This document shows positions 46,620 through 59,240 of a DNA stretch of 64,000 bases, piece after piece. Positions within the stretch are counted from its first letter, which is position 1. Every line of letters begins with the position of its first letter. The stretch is from Nageia nagi. Its lineage: Eukaryota; Pinophyta. Under the pieces are notes generated by a model. It was not told where the DNA came from and searched no databases. It saw only the letters and a list, made by a program, of their open reading frames with translations. The translations under genes were made by a program, and so were the position numbers. The DNA is taken from the NCBI GenBank assembly GCA_050084985.1, contig JBITNC010000001.1, forward strand, positions 195,548,001-195,612,000. The letters are read 5' to 3'.

Positions 46620-47060
46620 ATTTTGATTTATGAAAGTAGAATATTAATATTGCACCTATTTTTGTACTCCCTAATCTATAACAATCTTTTGAGATTTAAA
46701 TAAATACTAGTGAATATGATATGGGAGCTATTTTGATGCAAGGAAGGAGATAACTTTGCTATCATTTTGAAAAATGTAGTGGGTTAGTTTTAAACTATCC
46801 AACATATGACAAGGAATTATATGCATTATTTTAATCAATGAAGAAATGGAACAATTATTTCATGGGTAAGGAATTAGTAGTTCATAATGATTATTAATTA
46901 TTACAATATTTATAAATTCAAATAAAATTGCAACAAGTAAGACACTTTAGGTGGATGGGATTTCTACAATAATTATATTTCATCATTAAGTACAAGAAAG
47001 GTAGTATAAATAGACTTTCATACATGTCATATAGACTATATATCTAAGGAGTATCAATGC
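46620..47060 (+). pseudogene. Chromovirus-like RNase H
   Basis: INTSEYDMGAILMQGRR, then CYHFEKCSGLVLNYPTYDKE, LYALF, WNNYFMGKELVVHNDY and LQQVRHFRWMGFLQ follow the family order 'T.ASG.A.GAVL.Q......YHSE..S....NYPTYDKELYA.......W..YL.G.E..IHTDH..L.YL'. The Glu and both Asp positions can be placed. Confidence 0.88.
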
Positions 47061-47169
47061 TACCAGTAGCATCAATGTTATTATGCAAAGGTACTTCAAT
47101 ATTAATTTCTATGATGGAAGTTTTTCCTTACATTCATGAAGCATTTTAAGAAGCTTAAATGACAAATTC

Positions 47170-48060
47170 TAATTTTGGATAGGTTTATAAGAAGTTGAGG
47201 AAACTATCTAGATTTGATTTTGGTGTTATGGATAATTACCATCTTATAATTAGACTTATTTACAAATTAAATATTTTATATATTACCAAAAATGAAAAAA
47301 TTCAATTGATTAGAGAGGCATATTCATATAAAATTGTTGAACATTTTTGAGTAGGGAAGATAGTTTCTAATTTGCAAAGGTATGTGTATTGGTAAAAAAA
47401 TGCAAGAATTGGAAGTTACAAAGTATGTTTGAGGATGCATAAAGTGTTGTATTAGTAAGCCTAGTAATAGGAAATAAGATTTATATATGTCACTCCAAGT
47501 ACCAAACTAACCTTTGGAGAGTATATTTATAGATTTTATAGAATAATTTCTTATGTATAAGAAAGGAAATGAGTATTTATTTGTAGTTATAGATATATTT
47601 AACAAGATGTGTGTTTTAATTCTATATAAGAAGAATGTTACTAGTCAAGAATCTACAAATCCCTTTTTAATATTTGGATTCATTTTGGCTTGCCTACTTT
47701 TGTTGTTTATGATAGAGATTATAGGCTTCTAGGAAAAATTTTGACTTGTTTGTAGGATAATATTGATACAAGAATGAAAATAAATATCACTTTTCATCCT
47801 TAGAAATATTGTCAAGTATAAGTGGTGAGTAAAATAAAAGTTCATCTCTTGAGGGAATATTGTAACAAGCATGCTAAGACTTGGGATGAATATCTTATTT
47901 ATATACAACATTCCTAAAATATGGTAGTTTTAAATTCCACATGTGAAAATTCATTTGAAATTTATTTTTTATACCTTCATCTATCACCTTTTAATTGTAT
48001 TTTATGGAAAAAAAGGATAAAAATATTTTATTTCTAAAAGAAGCAAAACTAGTTGAACAA
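47170..48060 (+). pseudogene. Chromovirus-like integrase
   Basis: Zinc-site region AYSYKIVEHF then CIKCCISKPSN (about 47320-47470). ESIFIDFIE (about 47520) carries the first core Asp, YLFVVIDIFNKMCVLI the next conserved block, and DRDYRLLG-like code near 47710 the second Asp. The catalytic Glu region is broken. About eight stops occur. Confidence 0.8.
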
Positions 48061-48629
48061 TTTATTAACAAACTTAGGTGAATTTATTTGAAAGTTCTAG
48101 AGAAAATAAAAGAAATTTAATTCAAGTATAAGTGAAGACATTACAAGACTATATTTGATCATAAATTTCAAGTGGGATTCAAATTTTGGTTACGTGTCAA
48201 CAAGGAGAGGTGTCAAAGATAAGCCATAAAGTTGAAATCTAAAAGGCATGGACTATTTGAAATCATAGAGCAAGTCAATGAAAATGTTTTTAGGTTTACT
48301 CTAAATACCTGTATGAATATTTATTCATTGTTAATGTGGAGAACATAAAATTATTTTAACCATCCATGGTAATTGAAGAGGAAGAATCAATATGTCCAAT
48401 TTTACCTTGAATTGATGACTTATCTTCATCAATTATGAATGCACTTAGGAAGGTTCAATTTTACAAAAGAAGGTTCATATAATAAGAAGGGAAAATACTT
48501 TTAGTTGATTATATTGAAGAGAAAAAACCTAATAAATGAAAGTGATACAATCAAAATAGAGAGGGAATTATTTTCTCATCTTCTTCAAATGTAATCTTTT
48601 GAAGATTAAAAGCCTCGCCATTGGGGAGG
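48060..48629 (+). pseudogene. Chromovirus-like pol tail
   Basis: KLKSKRHGLFEIIEQVNENV (about 48225-48285) and a following FRF segment parallel the 196-430 sequence. The end near 48480-48560 is KKPNK-type code. A purine run attggggagg (48620-48629) ends the internal region. Confidence 0.75.
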
Positions 48630-49513
48630 TGTTATCCAAAGATCATATTCTAGAGTGAAAATTAATTTATCAAGGATATTTATGATGCTATTATGATATA
48701 TTTCTTATTAACTTAGTTACATTTTGAGTAATGCAAAGTAGCATCAATGTTATTAATAATGTCAACATTACCAATAGTTCCAATGCTTAGTTACATGCTT
48801 TATTTGCTAATGAGATTGTTACGGATCAAATAATTTAGTGTTAAATATGTTTAAAGGAAACTAAAATATTCTTTTACATGTACAAGGCTTTGAACTAATC
48901 TTGTGATGGTCTATTAGCTGACCTAGAGTGAATAATGTTTCCATTACCTAACCATGTTAGCTAGCATAAATGTTGAGAGGAAAAATTAGTTTTGGGACAT
49001 GTTAAAGTAGTTTAAGGTATTTCTAAGTCATTTTAGGAGTTAGGAGAACTATTTATATTCTAAGAGACATAAAAATTCTTTATATCATCTTCCTCTAGCC
49101 ATCTTTGGGAGGGGTTGGTTAGTTCGGTTGAAGTTCTAAGGAGGTTTCTTGAATCTATGATTTGAAAAGCCATGAGATCAAATTAGTAGTGAGTTTAGGT
49201 AGCATTTTGCATATAGTAGAAGAATTTTTATGCTAATAAAGGAATTGATTTCTCCATATTATTTTTATTATTATTTTTCCCTATCATCCCAATACATAAA
49301 TCATATTTTTTTGCTAGTTCTAGCCCACTCTAAGTGAACCAAGATAAATTTTCTATATATTTATTTATTTATGGGAATGCTTCATTTTATTTATTATTTT
49401 GTTCAATATTTTATGAAATTCAAATATGTTTATTATCGTTAAAATAGAAGGAAAAGTATAAGGAAATATGTATTTGATGATCTCTAGAATAACATATCTT
49501 ACAAAGATTTACA
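48630..49513 (+). repeat. 3' LTR of the plus-strand chromovirus-like element
   Basis: Begins TGTTATCC after the polypurine tract and ends atttaca. It is 884 bp. The end is set by alignment of its last 200 bp with 38341-38547. No target duplication could be read because the 5' LTR is partial. Confidence 0.75.
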
Positions 49514-49800
49514 AATAATTCATATCACCTTTTATATCTTGCAAAAGAAATAAAATAAAAAGACATTATATTTACCTTGAAATAATAATATACTTTATTA
49601 AAATTTTATTTTATTAATTTGTAATTTTTAATAAATAAAAATCAAGATATTTCTTTTTGATAAGGGTAAAAATAATTAATGGGTTTTTTCTAAAAAAAGA
49701 TCCCAAAACCTATGTTTACATATAACTACATTCAATATAGGATCATGAGATACCCATAACAAACCATTGTTAACTCTCCTATCTAATTTCTAGCACTATA
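49514..49800. other. AT-rich spacer
   Basis: Poly-A/T-rich sequence between the LTR and the LINE ORF1 remnant. No motif. Confidence 0.4.
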
Positions 49801-51380
49801 GAGTCAGTCTTTATTTTCTTAGTAGTTTGCTTGCTACAATAGTAATTGTAGTAGTTGTACACTACCATATCTACTACAATTTATGTTAACCTTTTGATAA
49901 TTTTTCTAGATATGAAAATATATTCTTACACCTTAGACATCACAAGTAGCATCTATGTGTTGCATTCTCTATGTCTTCCTTTATAGCTTCATATTTGCAT
50001 CTAGGTTGCTTTCATTTGAATACTTTACTCCTCTCTTAGAATAAACATACTTGTATCCCTTTATGCCTATTTATTACAGAGTAGGTTTTGACTTTCTTTG
50101 GCTTCTTTTAGTTGATCCATTCAAATTGCAACTATTTATTTCAAGGTTCGAAGGGATTTCCATACTAAGAGAAGACCCAATAATATTCTTAGAATTGCAT
50201 ACTTCAATTTCCACCAAAGGCATAGAGTCTTAATCAATTTGAGTATTAATAATATGAGAATTAAGCAATTATTGTAAACTATTCTCCTTAGTATTCTTCT
50301 CTAGATATTTCTCCATTTGCTTAGCTACCAAGTTTTTATGCTTTTTGGTATTAGATTTTGATTTCTTGACTGGATAATCCTTTTTTTTTATGATCTTGTA
50401 ATTGACATCCATAACACCAAATTGAAAAAATTCCATATTCAACTTTCTAGGTCCACTCCCCTTTCTAACAAGAGAGAGTGATGGATTGGGGCTAGGGCTT
50501 ATCTTCAAACATCAGAATGGTCAATCTTACTTTGCACATATTATTCCTTCTTTTCAAATTTTCTTCAATGTATTCATACATATATTAATAATGGCCCAAT
50601 GAATCACCAATTTTAGTGAATATTTTCTCCCCCAAAAATTCAATTGGGAGAGCATACAAATTAATCCAAATACAATGATAATAAATTTTTTCTGATAGGG
50701 GATTGAAACTAGTAAACCATTTTTGAATAATTCCTCTCTAACTAAAAAATCATTGATACTCCCATACATAGTTTTTACCATCAAAAATTTCAAAGTAAAC
50801 AAAGAATAAATTATTAGGTAGCAAGGTTACTCAATATGTTACATACCAATACCTCTTGAAAAAAACTTTGAGATTATTCAAGCTAAGTATTTTTCCTTTG
50901 ATCTTATAGATAACTATATGTTTTTCTTGCTCCTCAAAATCAATGCTAAATTTCTCTTTGTTAATCTCAACCCTGAGCTCCAAGGATGATAGGTTTGGGG
51001 AGTGAGATCCCTAACTACTACAGTTAGAATAATTCTTTAAATTATGATCTAAATCATGCTTGAAACCTTTCTTTTGGATACCATCAAAATTTTTGTTCTT
51101 TCTATGACTCCTATGATCATCCACCAAATCCTCCAATATGCCATCACACATATTATTATTTGGTTCCACCCTCATTTGAGCTAAATCAATTTCATGACCT
51201 TGCTCACTACTGTAATTAGACCAACCTCCATTTCCATCCATGCCCCATCCATGAGGTGAATAGAATCCAATTACAGCCCCTTTCCCTTTTAGTGAATGAA
51301 TGCATGATGTTGTGTCTCTCACTCATCACACTAGGTGGATCATTAATAAAAATCAAGAGATTAACAACCATATTCTTAAT
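49800..51380 (-). pseudogene. L1-type LINE ORF1 remnant
   Basis: The frame 50554-50802 and its neighbours read IWINLYALPIEFWGRKYSLK-like code in two frames (visible in frame as FGLICMLSQLNFWGRKYSLK), the DUF4283 block. The frame 50269-50508 (MKISPSPNPSLSLVRKGSGP, then Lys-rich) and 50060-50230 (EIPSNLEINSCNLNGSTKRS) are the polar C-terminal part. The frame 51011-51322 (HGWGMDGNGGWSNYSSEQGH) may be the N-terminal part. It lies downstream, on the minus strand, of an ORF2 remnant, the reverse of LINE order. Confidence 0.6.
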
Positions 51381-54330
51381 ATTTTTTTCAATGAAAATGT
51401 ACATCTATTACTTAATCATACAAAAAAAGGTAGAAGTGGGAGGGATTAGCACTCCCTAAAATATCACAAAAAGAACCAATTCATACTAATTGTTTCACAT
51501 CTTTGGTTAGAACTATACAAGTACTAAAGTATCATAATACTAAAATAACAATATTATCATCAAACTTGTACCCTAAAAATCAACTATTCCTCATATAAAA
51601 GTTCTCATCCAAAGCATCATAACTTGCCATCCTTGAGAGAAGCTTGGGGTATCCCAATCATTACCAATGGTACCACTATTTTTAGCATTCATTACCTTAT
51701 CAACATCATTTTCTACTTCCTAGGAAGGTATTACTTTATCACCCCATCCAAAAACCTTTTTAAAATACTTTGAAGGTAAGTCCTAGCTTGAATTATGTCT
51801 AAAAGAGGAGATTTTCTCTATATAAATATGCTCATTAACTAGAGGTGGTTAATACCAATGCCTTCTTAGGGAAGGGGATAGATTCTATGCATGTGGCTGA
51901 CCTCTAGGTGATATGGGATGAGCTCTTCATTATTACAATTGTGGAGAATCCTACGTTGCATCCAATTTTGGAGGGAGTATATTGACTACACATGGAGCAT
52001 TTCCCTAGTAGTCTATGAGACCTTGTAAGTGCTAAATATCAATATTGATCTTCTCTAATTGATTGTAAATATTCAACTAATATTCATAAAATACCTCATA
52101 TTTATCAAATATAGAAAAGAAGAGAGAAGGATTCCTTTCTAAAAATATAATTTGAATTAGGTCCTCCATAAGTGCAATAGTAGACCAACTCTAAAAATAT
52201 GCCAAACAATTGAGATATTTTTAGAAAACTAAACAAAGTCACCTACTAAAATGTGAACCCAAGAACATGGGATTTTCATGTAGAGTTTGAAAAAAGTAAG
52301 AATCAAATCCCAATCTTCTCATGCTCTAGGGAAATTCTAGAACACATGCTTACAGTATTTCTCTTCCAAATAACTTTTACAGCATCTATCAGTAACACCT
52401 ATATAGTTTAGTCTTGAGTAAAAGGGGAGGTCTTTATGTAGCACACTCCACCAAATAAATGTACTTTTAGATTCCAATAATTTTTCCCAAACTACTCAAA
52501 ATTGCAATATCCAACATTTTCTAGAAGAAAAAAGATCCAATTTTGTGTTGAATTTATCATACATTGAAATGATTAGAGATAACTAGGTGTATCCCAACAT
52601 GAATTTATATTGTATTAGAGGGATAGTTTTGCCCCAAACCTAATCCTCCATTGAAGACATTTTTTATCATCAAAAAATTTATTCCATATTCAATTATAGC
52701 CTCATATGTGGGTTTTTCCTTATCCAAGATGTTGAATTTATTTCAAAATTCATCTCACTAAATCCATGCATTATTGTGGGAAGTTATGAATTTAGTCAAA
52801 TAGGCAATTCCTCTTTTAAAAATTATTTATGCATGAATCCATTGCACATTAACTAAGGGGATTCCTTGGATAATGAACATAAACTAGACATTTAATTGAG
52901 ATATATTAGTGTAATCTTTCTTTTTCCATGAAATTTTTCTCTGATCCCATGAAGTCCTACCACTCTTTATAGAATTCACATGGGAAACCATCCAAACCTA
53001 GAGACTTTTCATTTGCCATTATAGATAATGCTTGCTTTAGATCATGTAGGGTAAGGGGAGTATCTCATAGAGCTCTCTAATCATCTAAAAATTTATAAGG
53101 GACAATAGAATGTACTCCTCAAGGGTCTTTTGGTAATATGCACTCAAAGTTTGGGAGGAAAAGATAACTTGATAATGATTTACAAAAGCTTCAATGATTT
53201 TAGGAAAAGTGGTGAGTCTGGAATAATTAATCTTCAAAGAAGAGAATTGTGTGTGCTTACTAGAAGATCTAAGTATTTTAAAGAATTCTTTGGAGACTTT
53301 GTCACATATCTTAGGCTAGTGCAATTGGGATTTAAGTTTTACACCATTTTATTCATGCACTTCTTCTTTTTGGAGTTCAAACCTAATAGTGATAACCTAA
53401 CCTTGTAGTTTAGAATCAAGGGACCCCTCTCAAGCTTGATTAAGATTTTGTTGAATTCATATTTTATCATGGTATTGGATATTTTCCTTCTCTTACTAAT
53501 TTCTTTTCCTAAATTTCTAAGTAAGATCGTTGTTCTTTTTATAGCATCATTCCACCAATCTATCCATACAATAGAGGCTCTGGGCCTAGGAACAAGATTC
53601 CACACATTATGGATATGGGTGATAACAGAAGGTTGATCCAAAAAAGAGGTATTAGAGTAGAATTGAGTAGAGAATTTTAATAATCTAACATCAAATATTC
53701 CACAAAGAAAGTAATAAGAGCATGAGCATACAAGGTGATCCCTATAATTATTGATACAAATGGAGTTGAGTTAGATTTTTTGTTGAAGTGGAAAGTATTA
53801 TTTTTTTAACATCATGGATCAATCCAATCTTGTTAAGACCCTATTATCTCCTTTCTACATGTTGGACCAAGTGAACCATTGTTCATATTAGAATTCATCA
53901 ATAGTGAAGAAAAAATTGGGATTATATAGGATGAGTTTATTTTTTATGAAGTAAAATACTTCTCTTTCCGCATTGACCCACCTCATCAAGGAGCAAATTT
54001 TCTTTTCACTAGCTTTATAAACCATGTTAAGGTCTCCATAGAGAATCTAGGTGGTATTTAAAATATTCATTGTAATCCACTACTAGAGTGCACATCTATT
54101 AGGTGATGGTTTGAGGCATAAATATTAATAATAATAAAAGTTTTACCCTTTAATTTAAATAGAGTTCAAATAGCTTGGTTGATGGGTTCCATTACCCAAG
54201 TGATAATAGGAGGCTACCACCTTAAGAAAATGATAATTTATCACAATGAATAGGAGGCTACCACTTTCACTTTGAGGTACTATCCATGTCATAAATCATG
54301 AACATCTATTAGGTGATGGTTTGACCCAAT
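51381..54330 (-). mobile_element. L1-type LINE ORF2 remnant with 3' tail
   Basis: Endonuclease end near 53840-54170 (INIYASNHHLID, then WFTWSNMQKGDNRVLTRLDW across frames), linker 53339-53641 (WNLVPRPRASIVWIDWWNDA, KRTTILLRNLGKEISKRRKI), then RT start at 52930-53070 (LHDLKQALSIMANEKSLGLD, GFPCEFYKEW). The RT palm blocks are not found. C-terminal pieces follow to about 51480. A minus-strand A run (51381-51388, after aatgaaaatgtacatcta on the plus strand) looks like the 3' end. It is heavily decayed and internally deleted. Confidence 0.7.
54092..54324. repeat. Interleaved short direct duplications at the LINE 5' edge
   Basis: A 23-mer beginning acatctattaggtgatggtt occurs at 54092-54114 and again at 54302-54324, identical. 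A 16-mer, aataggaggctaccac, occurs at 54205-54220 and 54249-54264, identical. The order is A, B, B, A, all in direct orientation. Confidence 0.85.
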
Positions 54331-55196
54331 ACCTTAGCAAAGTATAATTTGGGATTCAACCTAGGAAATATTCAATAATAATATGTTTATCATACCAATC
54401 ATATGGAAATTAAAAATATTAACAAGAATTGAGACCATAGGAACAAAATTGTAACCTTATGGAACACCTTTAGGATAAGTTTTCTAGGTATTTTCCTTGA
54501 TGCCATTGCTCGTATTCCTTGCTTTAGTGGCTCTAGAATTCACTAAACTACCTTTCTAAGTATTTATTATAACAATTATTGGACCTCCTCCCAATGCAAA
54601 GTTACTCTATGATATATCATCACACTATTCGTGTAATTATAAATGCGACATGATGGTGGGAATTCCCTAAACTTAAATCTATAACCATTTAGGAAAAATC
54701 TATTAGTGAAACATAGAATCTATCCTTGCATTATTTGAGCCCTCTTTATTGATCACTACATCTATATTATATGTTATCTTATTCTTAATATTAAAGATAT
54801 TTCAATATCTCTCTTCCACAAAAATTAATGATGAATTTTTAGTCACTATTTCATAAGTCAAAATCAAGAGAAACCATAATAAGATTTAAGAAAACTTAAA
54901 TTGAACTTCATAAAAATAAAGAAAGTATTATTATCATATCATTGTAACTTTCTTATAAAATTTCATCATATTTTTATAATAATTTTAAATATAATTATAA
55001 TAAATTTTCTTAATAAGAATTCTTTCTATAGTTTTGTCACTCATTATCATTTTATCACTCATTAATATATTATAATAATTAACAAAATTTTATCTTGCCA
55101 ATTTGATTCCTAGGTTTGACTAGCATTTTGGAGAAAAATAATAACTTACCATTTATGGATTACTATGTGATTTTAACATTTTCTTCTAGTATGATC
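54331..55196. other. Unassigned AT-rich DNA
   Basis: No domain or repeat pair was recognised. Composition is strongly AT-biased, with long A/T runs at 54880-55090. Confidence 0.4.
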
Positions 55197-56530
55197 TATA
55201 ATCATCAAATTTTTATAGCATTCATAGGTCATCAAATACTAATTCATACCATGATGTATTATTTATTATTGATATGCTCAAAATTATACATGCAACATCA
55301 TGATATAGAAATAATAATTTGTAGTATAATGAAAAACCTACAAACAAAATTCACACAAAGGTTTATACTTGTTCTTTATAATATAGAAGTAATCTAGTCC
55401 ATTCTTATTTTATCAATTATTTATCAAGGGAATATTACATTGATTTTAAATCAAGAGGGTAACAATGTCTTTAATATTTCCTCTCAATCCTATACATTTT
55501 GGCAACACTTTGGAAAAAAAAACCTCATTCTCACACACCAACACCACCCCAAAATCTATCAATCATCCCCTACAACAAAGTTCTTAAGAATTTAAGTAAC
55601 CAAAATACCATTCCTCCAAATTCCACTTAGTCATTTTAGCTTCACCTTGAATTCCACCATTCTACAAACCTTTTCAAGTCCTTATTTGACATGTGTTAGG
55701 TCATATCATGATTGGATAATAATATCAATGATCTCCTAACCATTAATGAAAAAGTTAATCCTTTCCTGTGAATCCATGAAGCTAATGATATCAACATAAA
55801 AGATGTTGCACTCCAATAAAGCCTTTAATACTTAATGTTACACTACAAAGTTGATTATGTTAGCATAAGATATATCGTACTTCGATAAAGCCTTTAACAC
55901 TGAATATTGTACCATAAAGATGATGATATCATCAAAAGAGATGTAACACTCTAGAAAAGCCTTTAATAATGAACATTACATCATAAAGCTAATGATATTA
56001 GCTTTAGAGATCTTACACTTGGAAAAGCTTTTAACATTGAATGTCATACCATGAAGTTGATGACATCAACATAATAGATATCACACTTTGGTATAGCCTT
56101 AACACTAAATGTCATACCATGAAGTTAATGATGTTAGCACAAGAGATGTCATACTGCTACAAAATATCTAACACTAAATTTTATGCCACAAAGTTGATGA
56201 TATTAGCATAAGAGATGTTGCACTCCAATAAAGCCTTTAATATTGAATGTTATGGCATGAAGTTGATGATGTTTGCACAAGAGATGTTGCATAATGGTAA
56301 TGCATTTCCTAGATCACAATAGATGAATATATCAACAATGAATCCCTTGATCATAGTCGAGAGCAAAATAGACCTTATAACATGCAATAATGCATGGAAA
56401 AGCTCAAAACATGTCCATCAACTCATGATAATATTGGAAAATACAAAATAACATTAGATAAACATTAAATAAATATCAAATTCCATTATGAGAATCTTTT
56501 GTAAAATCCACACTTATAATCTAATCTCCA
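55197..56530 (-). repeat. 3' LTR of the 55.2-62.5 kb element
   Basis: It matches 61152-62529 at both ends (ta/tgtaatca..., tttattattgata, cctctcaatcctatac; ending gaaaatac.aaataaca, attaaataaa.atcaaattcca) and through the tandem array. Its inner edge is CA at 56529-56530 followed by the polypurine tract. Confidence 0.87.
55778..56325. repeat. 69-bp tandem array in the 3' LTR, eight units
   Basis: Unit starts (g/aaag(t/c)t(g/a)atgat) at 55778, 55847, 55916, 55985, 56053, 56121, 56190 and 56259, so the period is 68-69 bp. Each unit carries cataagagatgt, then cactc, then aagcctttaa and a (t/c)attgaa or similar core. Units differ by many substitutions, which shows an old array. Confidence 0.92.
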
Positions 56531-57150
56531 TGCCTCTCCAGTGAGCAGGTATTTACTCTCATAAATGCTCAATTTTTAATAAGATGAGAAAATAATTTCC
56601 CTACATTATCTTTATCATGCCATTTCTTCAAACCAACCAACCATATTTCTTATTGTTCCCTCCTTTTAGTCTAAACCTTATTTTATAAAATTGAGTCTTA
56701 CTTCAACACATCTATTGTATTGGATGCTAAGCCCTTAATGCATGGTAATAATTGATCTTTATCAATTTCCACTTTAGGCATCATTGAAGGTTCAAATAAC
56801 TTTAAGTTTTCCAAATTAAAATTTGAATATATATTCATATAGGCATGCAAATTTAGCTTTAAGGCATTCTCCCTAACTTGCTCCAAAATATTAAACAACC
56901 CATATCTAATGGGTTTTAGCTTCTTACATGATCCTTCTAGCTACTCTTTATTAATATAAAGATAAACATGATCCTTAATTTGAAACTTTTTATCAATGTA
57001 ATGCTTATCATATATCAACTTATACTTCATTTGGCTATCCTTGAGGTTTTCTTGAAACTTAAGTTGAACTTGCTAGACCTTCTCAATGAACCTCTCAATC
57101 TATTATGCTTCCTTTACAATTGACTCATTTAGATCTTCCTATTGCCTAAA
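56531..57150 (-). pseudogene. Element pol tail (integrase C-terminal region)
   Basis: The frame 56698-56898 reads MFNILEQVRENALKLNLHAY then LENLKLFEPSMM and LLPCIKGLASNTIDVLK. It parallels FEIMEQVRENAFRLN and SSLDELAPNTMDKFK at 196-430. Upstream frames (to 57150) hold the matching linker with Lys/Glu-rich code. The stretch at 56531-56580 matches the last block before the LTR in the first element. Confidence 0.82.
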
Positions 57151-58460
57151 AATACAATCAAATGATGATAGTGGAGGGTACCCAAATATGCTTCAAATAG
57201 AGATTTAGTATTTATATATTTGTTATAATAATATTAGATATACATCATATGCTCATCCCTAAAGTTTTAGTATGCTTTTCATAGTACCTATGTAACAATT
57301 ATACTATTGTTTGATTCATTACCTTAGTTTGCTTGACAGTTTGAGGATGAAAGTAAGTACTTCTCCTTATCTTGGTATCAATCTTCTCCCACAAGTTAGT
57401 CTAAAACTTGTCTAAAAAACTATTTTCCCTATTTGAAATAATATAAGTAGGCAAACTAAAATGTACCCAGATATGAGAAAATAAAAATTATGTTACATCC
57501 TGTCTAGTAAGAGTCTTCTTGCATGTTATTAACATACACATATTACTAAACCTATCCATCACAAAAAATAGATAATCATTCCCCTTATTGGAAAAAGGTA
57601 GTCATCCCATAAAGTACATAGTAATGCTCTCCTAAGGTCTATTTGGAATAGGAAACAGTTGATACAAACCCAACTTAGGATTACTCGACTTACTAGTGCA
57701 ACATAGAATACAACCTTGGATATGTTTTTCAACTTGTTCTTACATCATAGGCTAATACACATACCTATAAATATTTGATAATATCTTTCTAATACCAAAT
57801 TATCAAAAATACAAGATGAATGAGCTTCCTGAATAATGTAACTCACTCTCCTTCCAAAATACAAAGCAAATTAAGCATATATAGAAATCCACCCTTCATA
57901 TGAAATTTAGTCTCCTCCTCACACATAGGTGATTGGTTCAGTTTTAGATAAACCTCTTTAAAGCTTGCATCCTATAAATATAATTATGGATAAACTTCAA
58001 GAAAAAAGGACTAAAATTCATAAGAATGCTCAAACCTAAAATATGTCAATTATCAAGAGGTGGTATGGACAACATGTCTGCAATTTTATTTTTTCTTTCC
58101 TTTTTGTATTTTATTATAATATGTGATTATTACAAAAATCCCATCCACTAGAAATATCGAGCTTGTTGCAGCTTATATTGAATATGTAAATATTGTTATG
58201 GTTTATGGTCAATATGAGTGATGGTTTCTTTTCCCACTAGGTAATGCATCCACTTCTTTAAAATTCATCATAACCCCATTAAATGTTTTTGAATAATATG
58301 ATACAAGTTTCCTTTCTTATATTAAGACTACCCCCAAGGCATATTCATTTGCATCAAGCTTGATTTCAAATGGTTACCACAAATTGGGAAGTATCAACAC
58401 ATGTGCATTTATGATCTTTTGCTTCAAAGAGTCAAAAGATAAATTTTACTTCTTACCCTA
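57150..58460 (-). pseudogene. Element integrase and RNase H, heavily decayed
   Basis: No frame above 60 codons remains. Position between RT and pol tail, and short recognisable pieces on the minus strand (for example FGVIVEESGSK-like and HIDHKP.. near 58200, the RNase H 'HTDH' region), support the assignment. Catalytic residues cannot all be placed. Confidence 0.55.
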
Positions 58461-58469
58461 CCAAAAAAC

Positions 58470-59240
58470 TTACCTCTTACCAATAACATCATGAAATGGA
58501 GAAGAAATGCTAAAAAACTCAAAAATGAATTTTATTAAGTATTGAATGACCCCTAAGAAGCTTTGAGTCTTAGTCACATTACGAGTTCTATTCCAATCAA
58601 TAATTACTCTAACCTTCTCATAATCTATCTTAAGTTGTCCCTGACCAACAACATATCCTACATACACCAAATACTGCTTGTCAAATTCACACTTGCTCAT
58701 TTTCAACAATAACATTTTTTTTAGAGTTTTTAGCACTAGTTTGATATTTTTTAAGTGTTTATCCAAGGAATTACTAAAAATAAGAATATCATACAAATAC
58801 ATAATAATAAAAGAATCAAAAAATATCTGAGAACTTCATTCATTACCTATATGAATGTGGTCAACGTATTCTAAAGGTCAAAGGGTAACACAAGCCATTC
58901 AAATAATCCTCATTAAGTATTAAAAGAGATATTCTAGATGTCCTCTTTTATGAATCTCAATTGATGATATCTAATCCTAAGATCCATCTAGGAAAAATAC
59001 ACTACCCCTACAACTAATCCATAAGATCATTAACATGAGGTAATGGATATCTTTTCTTGATTGTAATTTTGTTTAATGTTTAGTAATCAATAGAAATCCT
59101 CCAAGATCCATCCTTCTTAGGAATTAATACCATAGGTGATCCACATGGGGATGCATTAGGTATGATTATGTCCTCATACAAAAGCTCCCAAATTTTCCTC
59201 TTAATCTCCTCATACTCCATAATGAATTACTGTTACAATC
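58470..59240 (-). pseudogene. Element reverse transcriptase
   Basis: The frame 58470-58802 begins MYLYDILIFSNSLDKHLKNI, where the YLDD box reads YLYD. It continues LLKMSKCEFDKQYLVYVGYV, GQGQLKIDYEKVRVIIDWNR, TKTQSFLGVIQYLIKFI, the RT thumb. Upstream (58990-59240) broken frames read PNASPCGSPMVLIPKKDGSW and RISIDY-like code, the N-terminal palm block. Loss of a catalytic Asp plus stops make it inactive. Confidence 0.85.

Larger units (their letters stand above)
38341..49513 (+). mobile_element. Chromovirus-like Gypsy element, gag split by an insertion
   Basis: The plus-strand order is: partial 5' LTR (to 38547), gag first part (to 38868), foreign element (38874-44290), gag remainder, protease, RT, RNase H, integrase, tail and 3' LTR (48630-49513). 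The end of the 5' LTR remnant matches the end of the 3' LTR (aa(g/a)tgaaccaagataaattt and following blocks). TAGTATTATAG at about 38556 resembles the tRNA-iMet primer site TGGTATCAGAG at 8 of 11. TTGGGGAGG precedes the 3' LTR as polypurine tract. All frames are broken. Confidence 0.83.

Noticed and set aside
55778-56325. 69-bp repeats as a CRISPR array or coding repeat
   Set aside because: The units are contiguous without unique spacers, lie in both LTRs of a eukaryotic retroelement, and contain stops in the frames checked.
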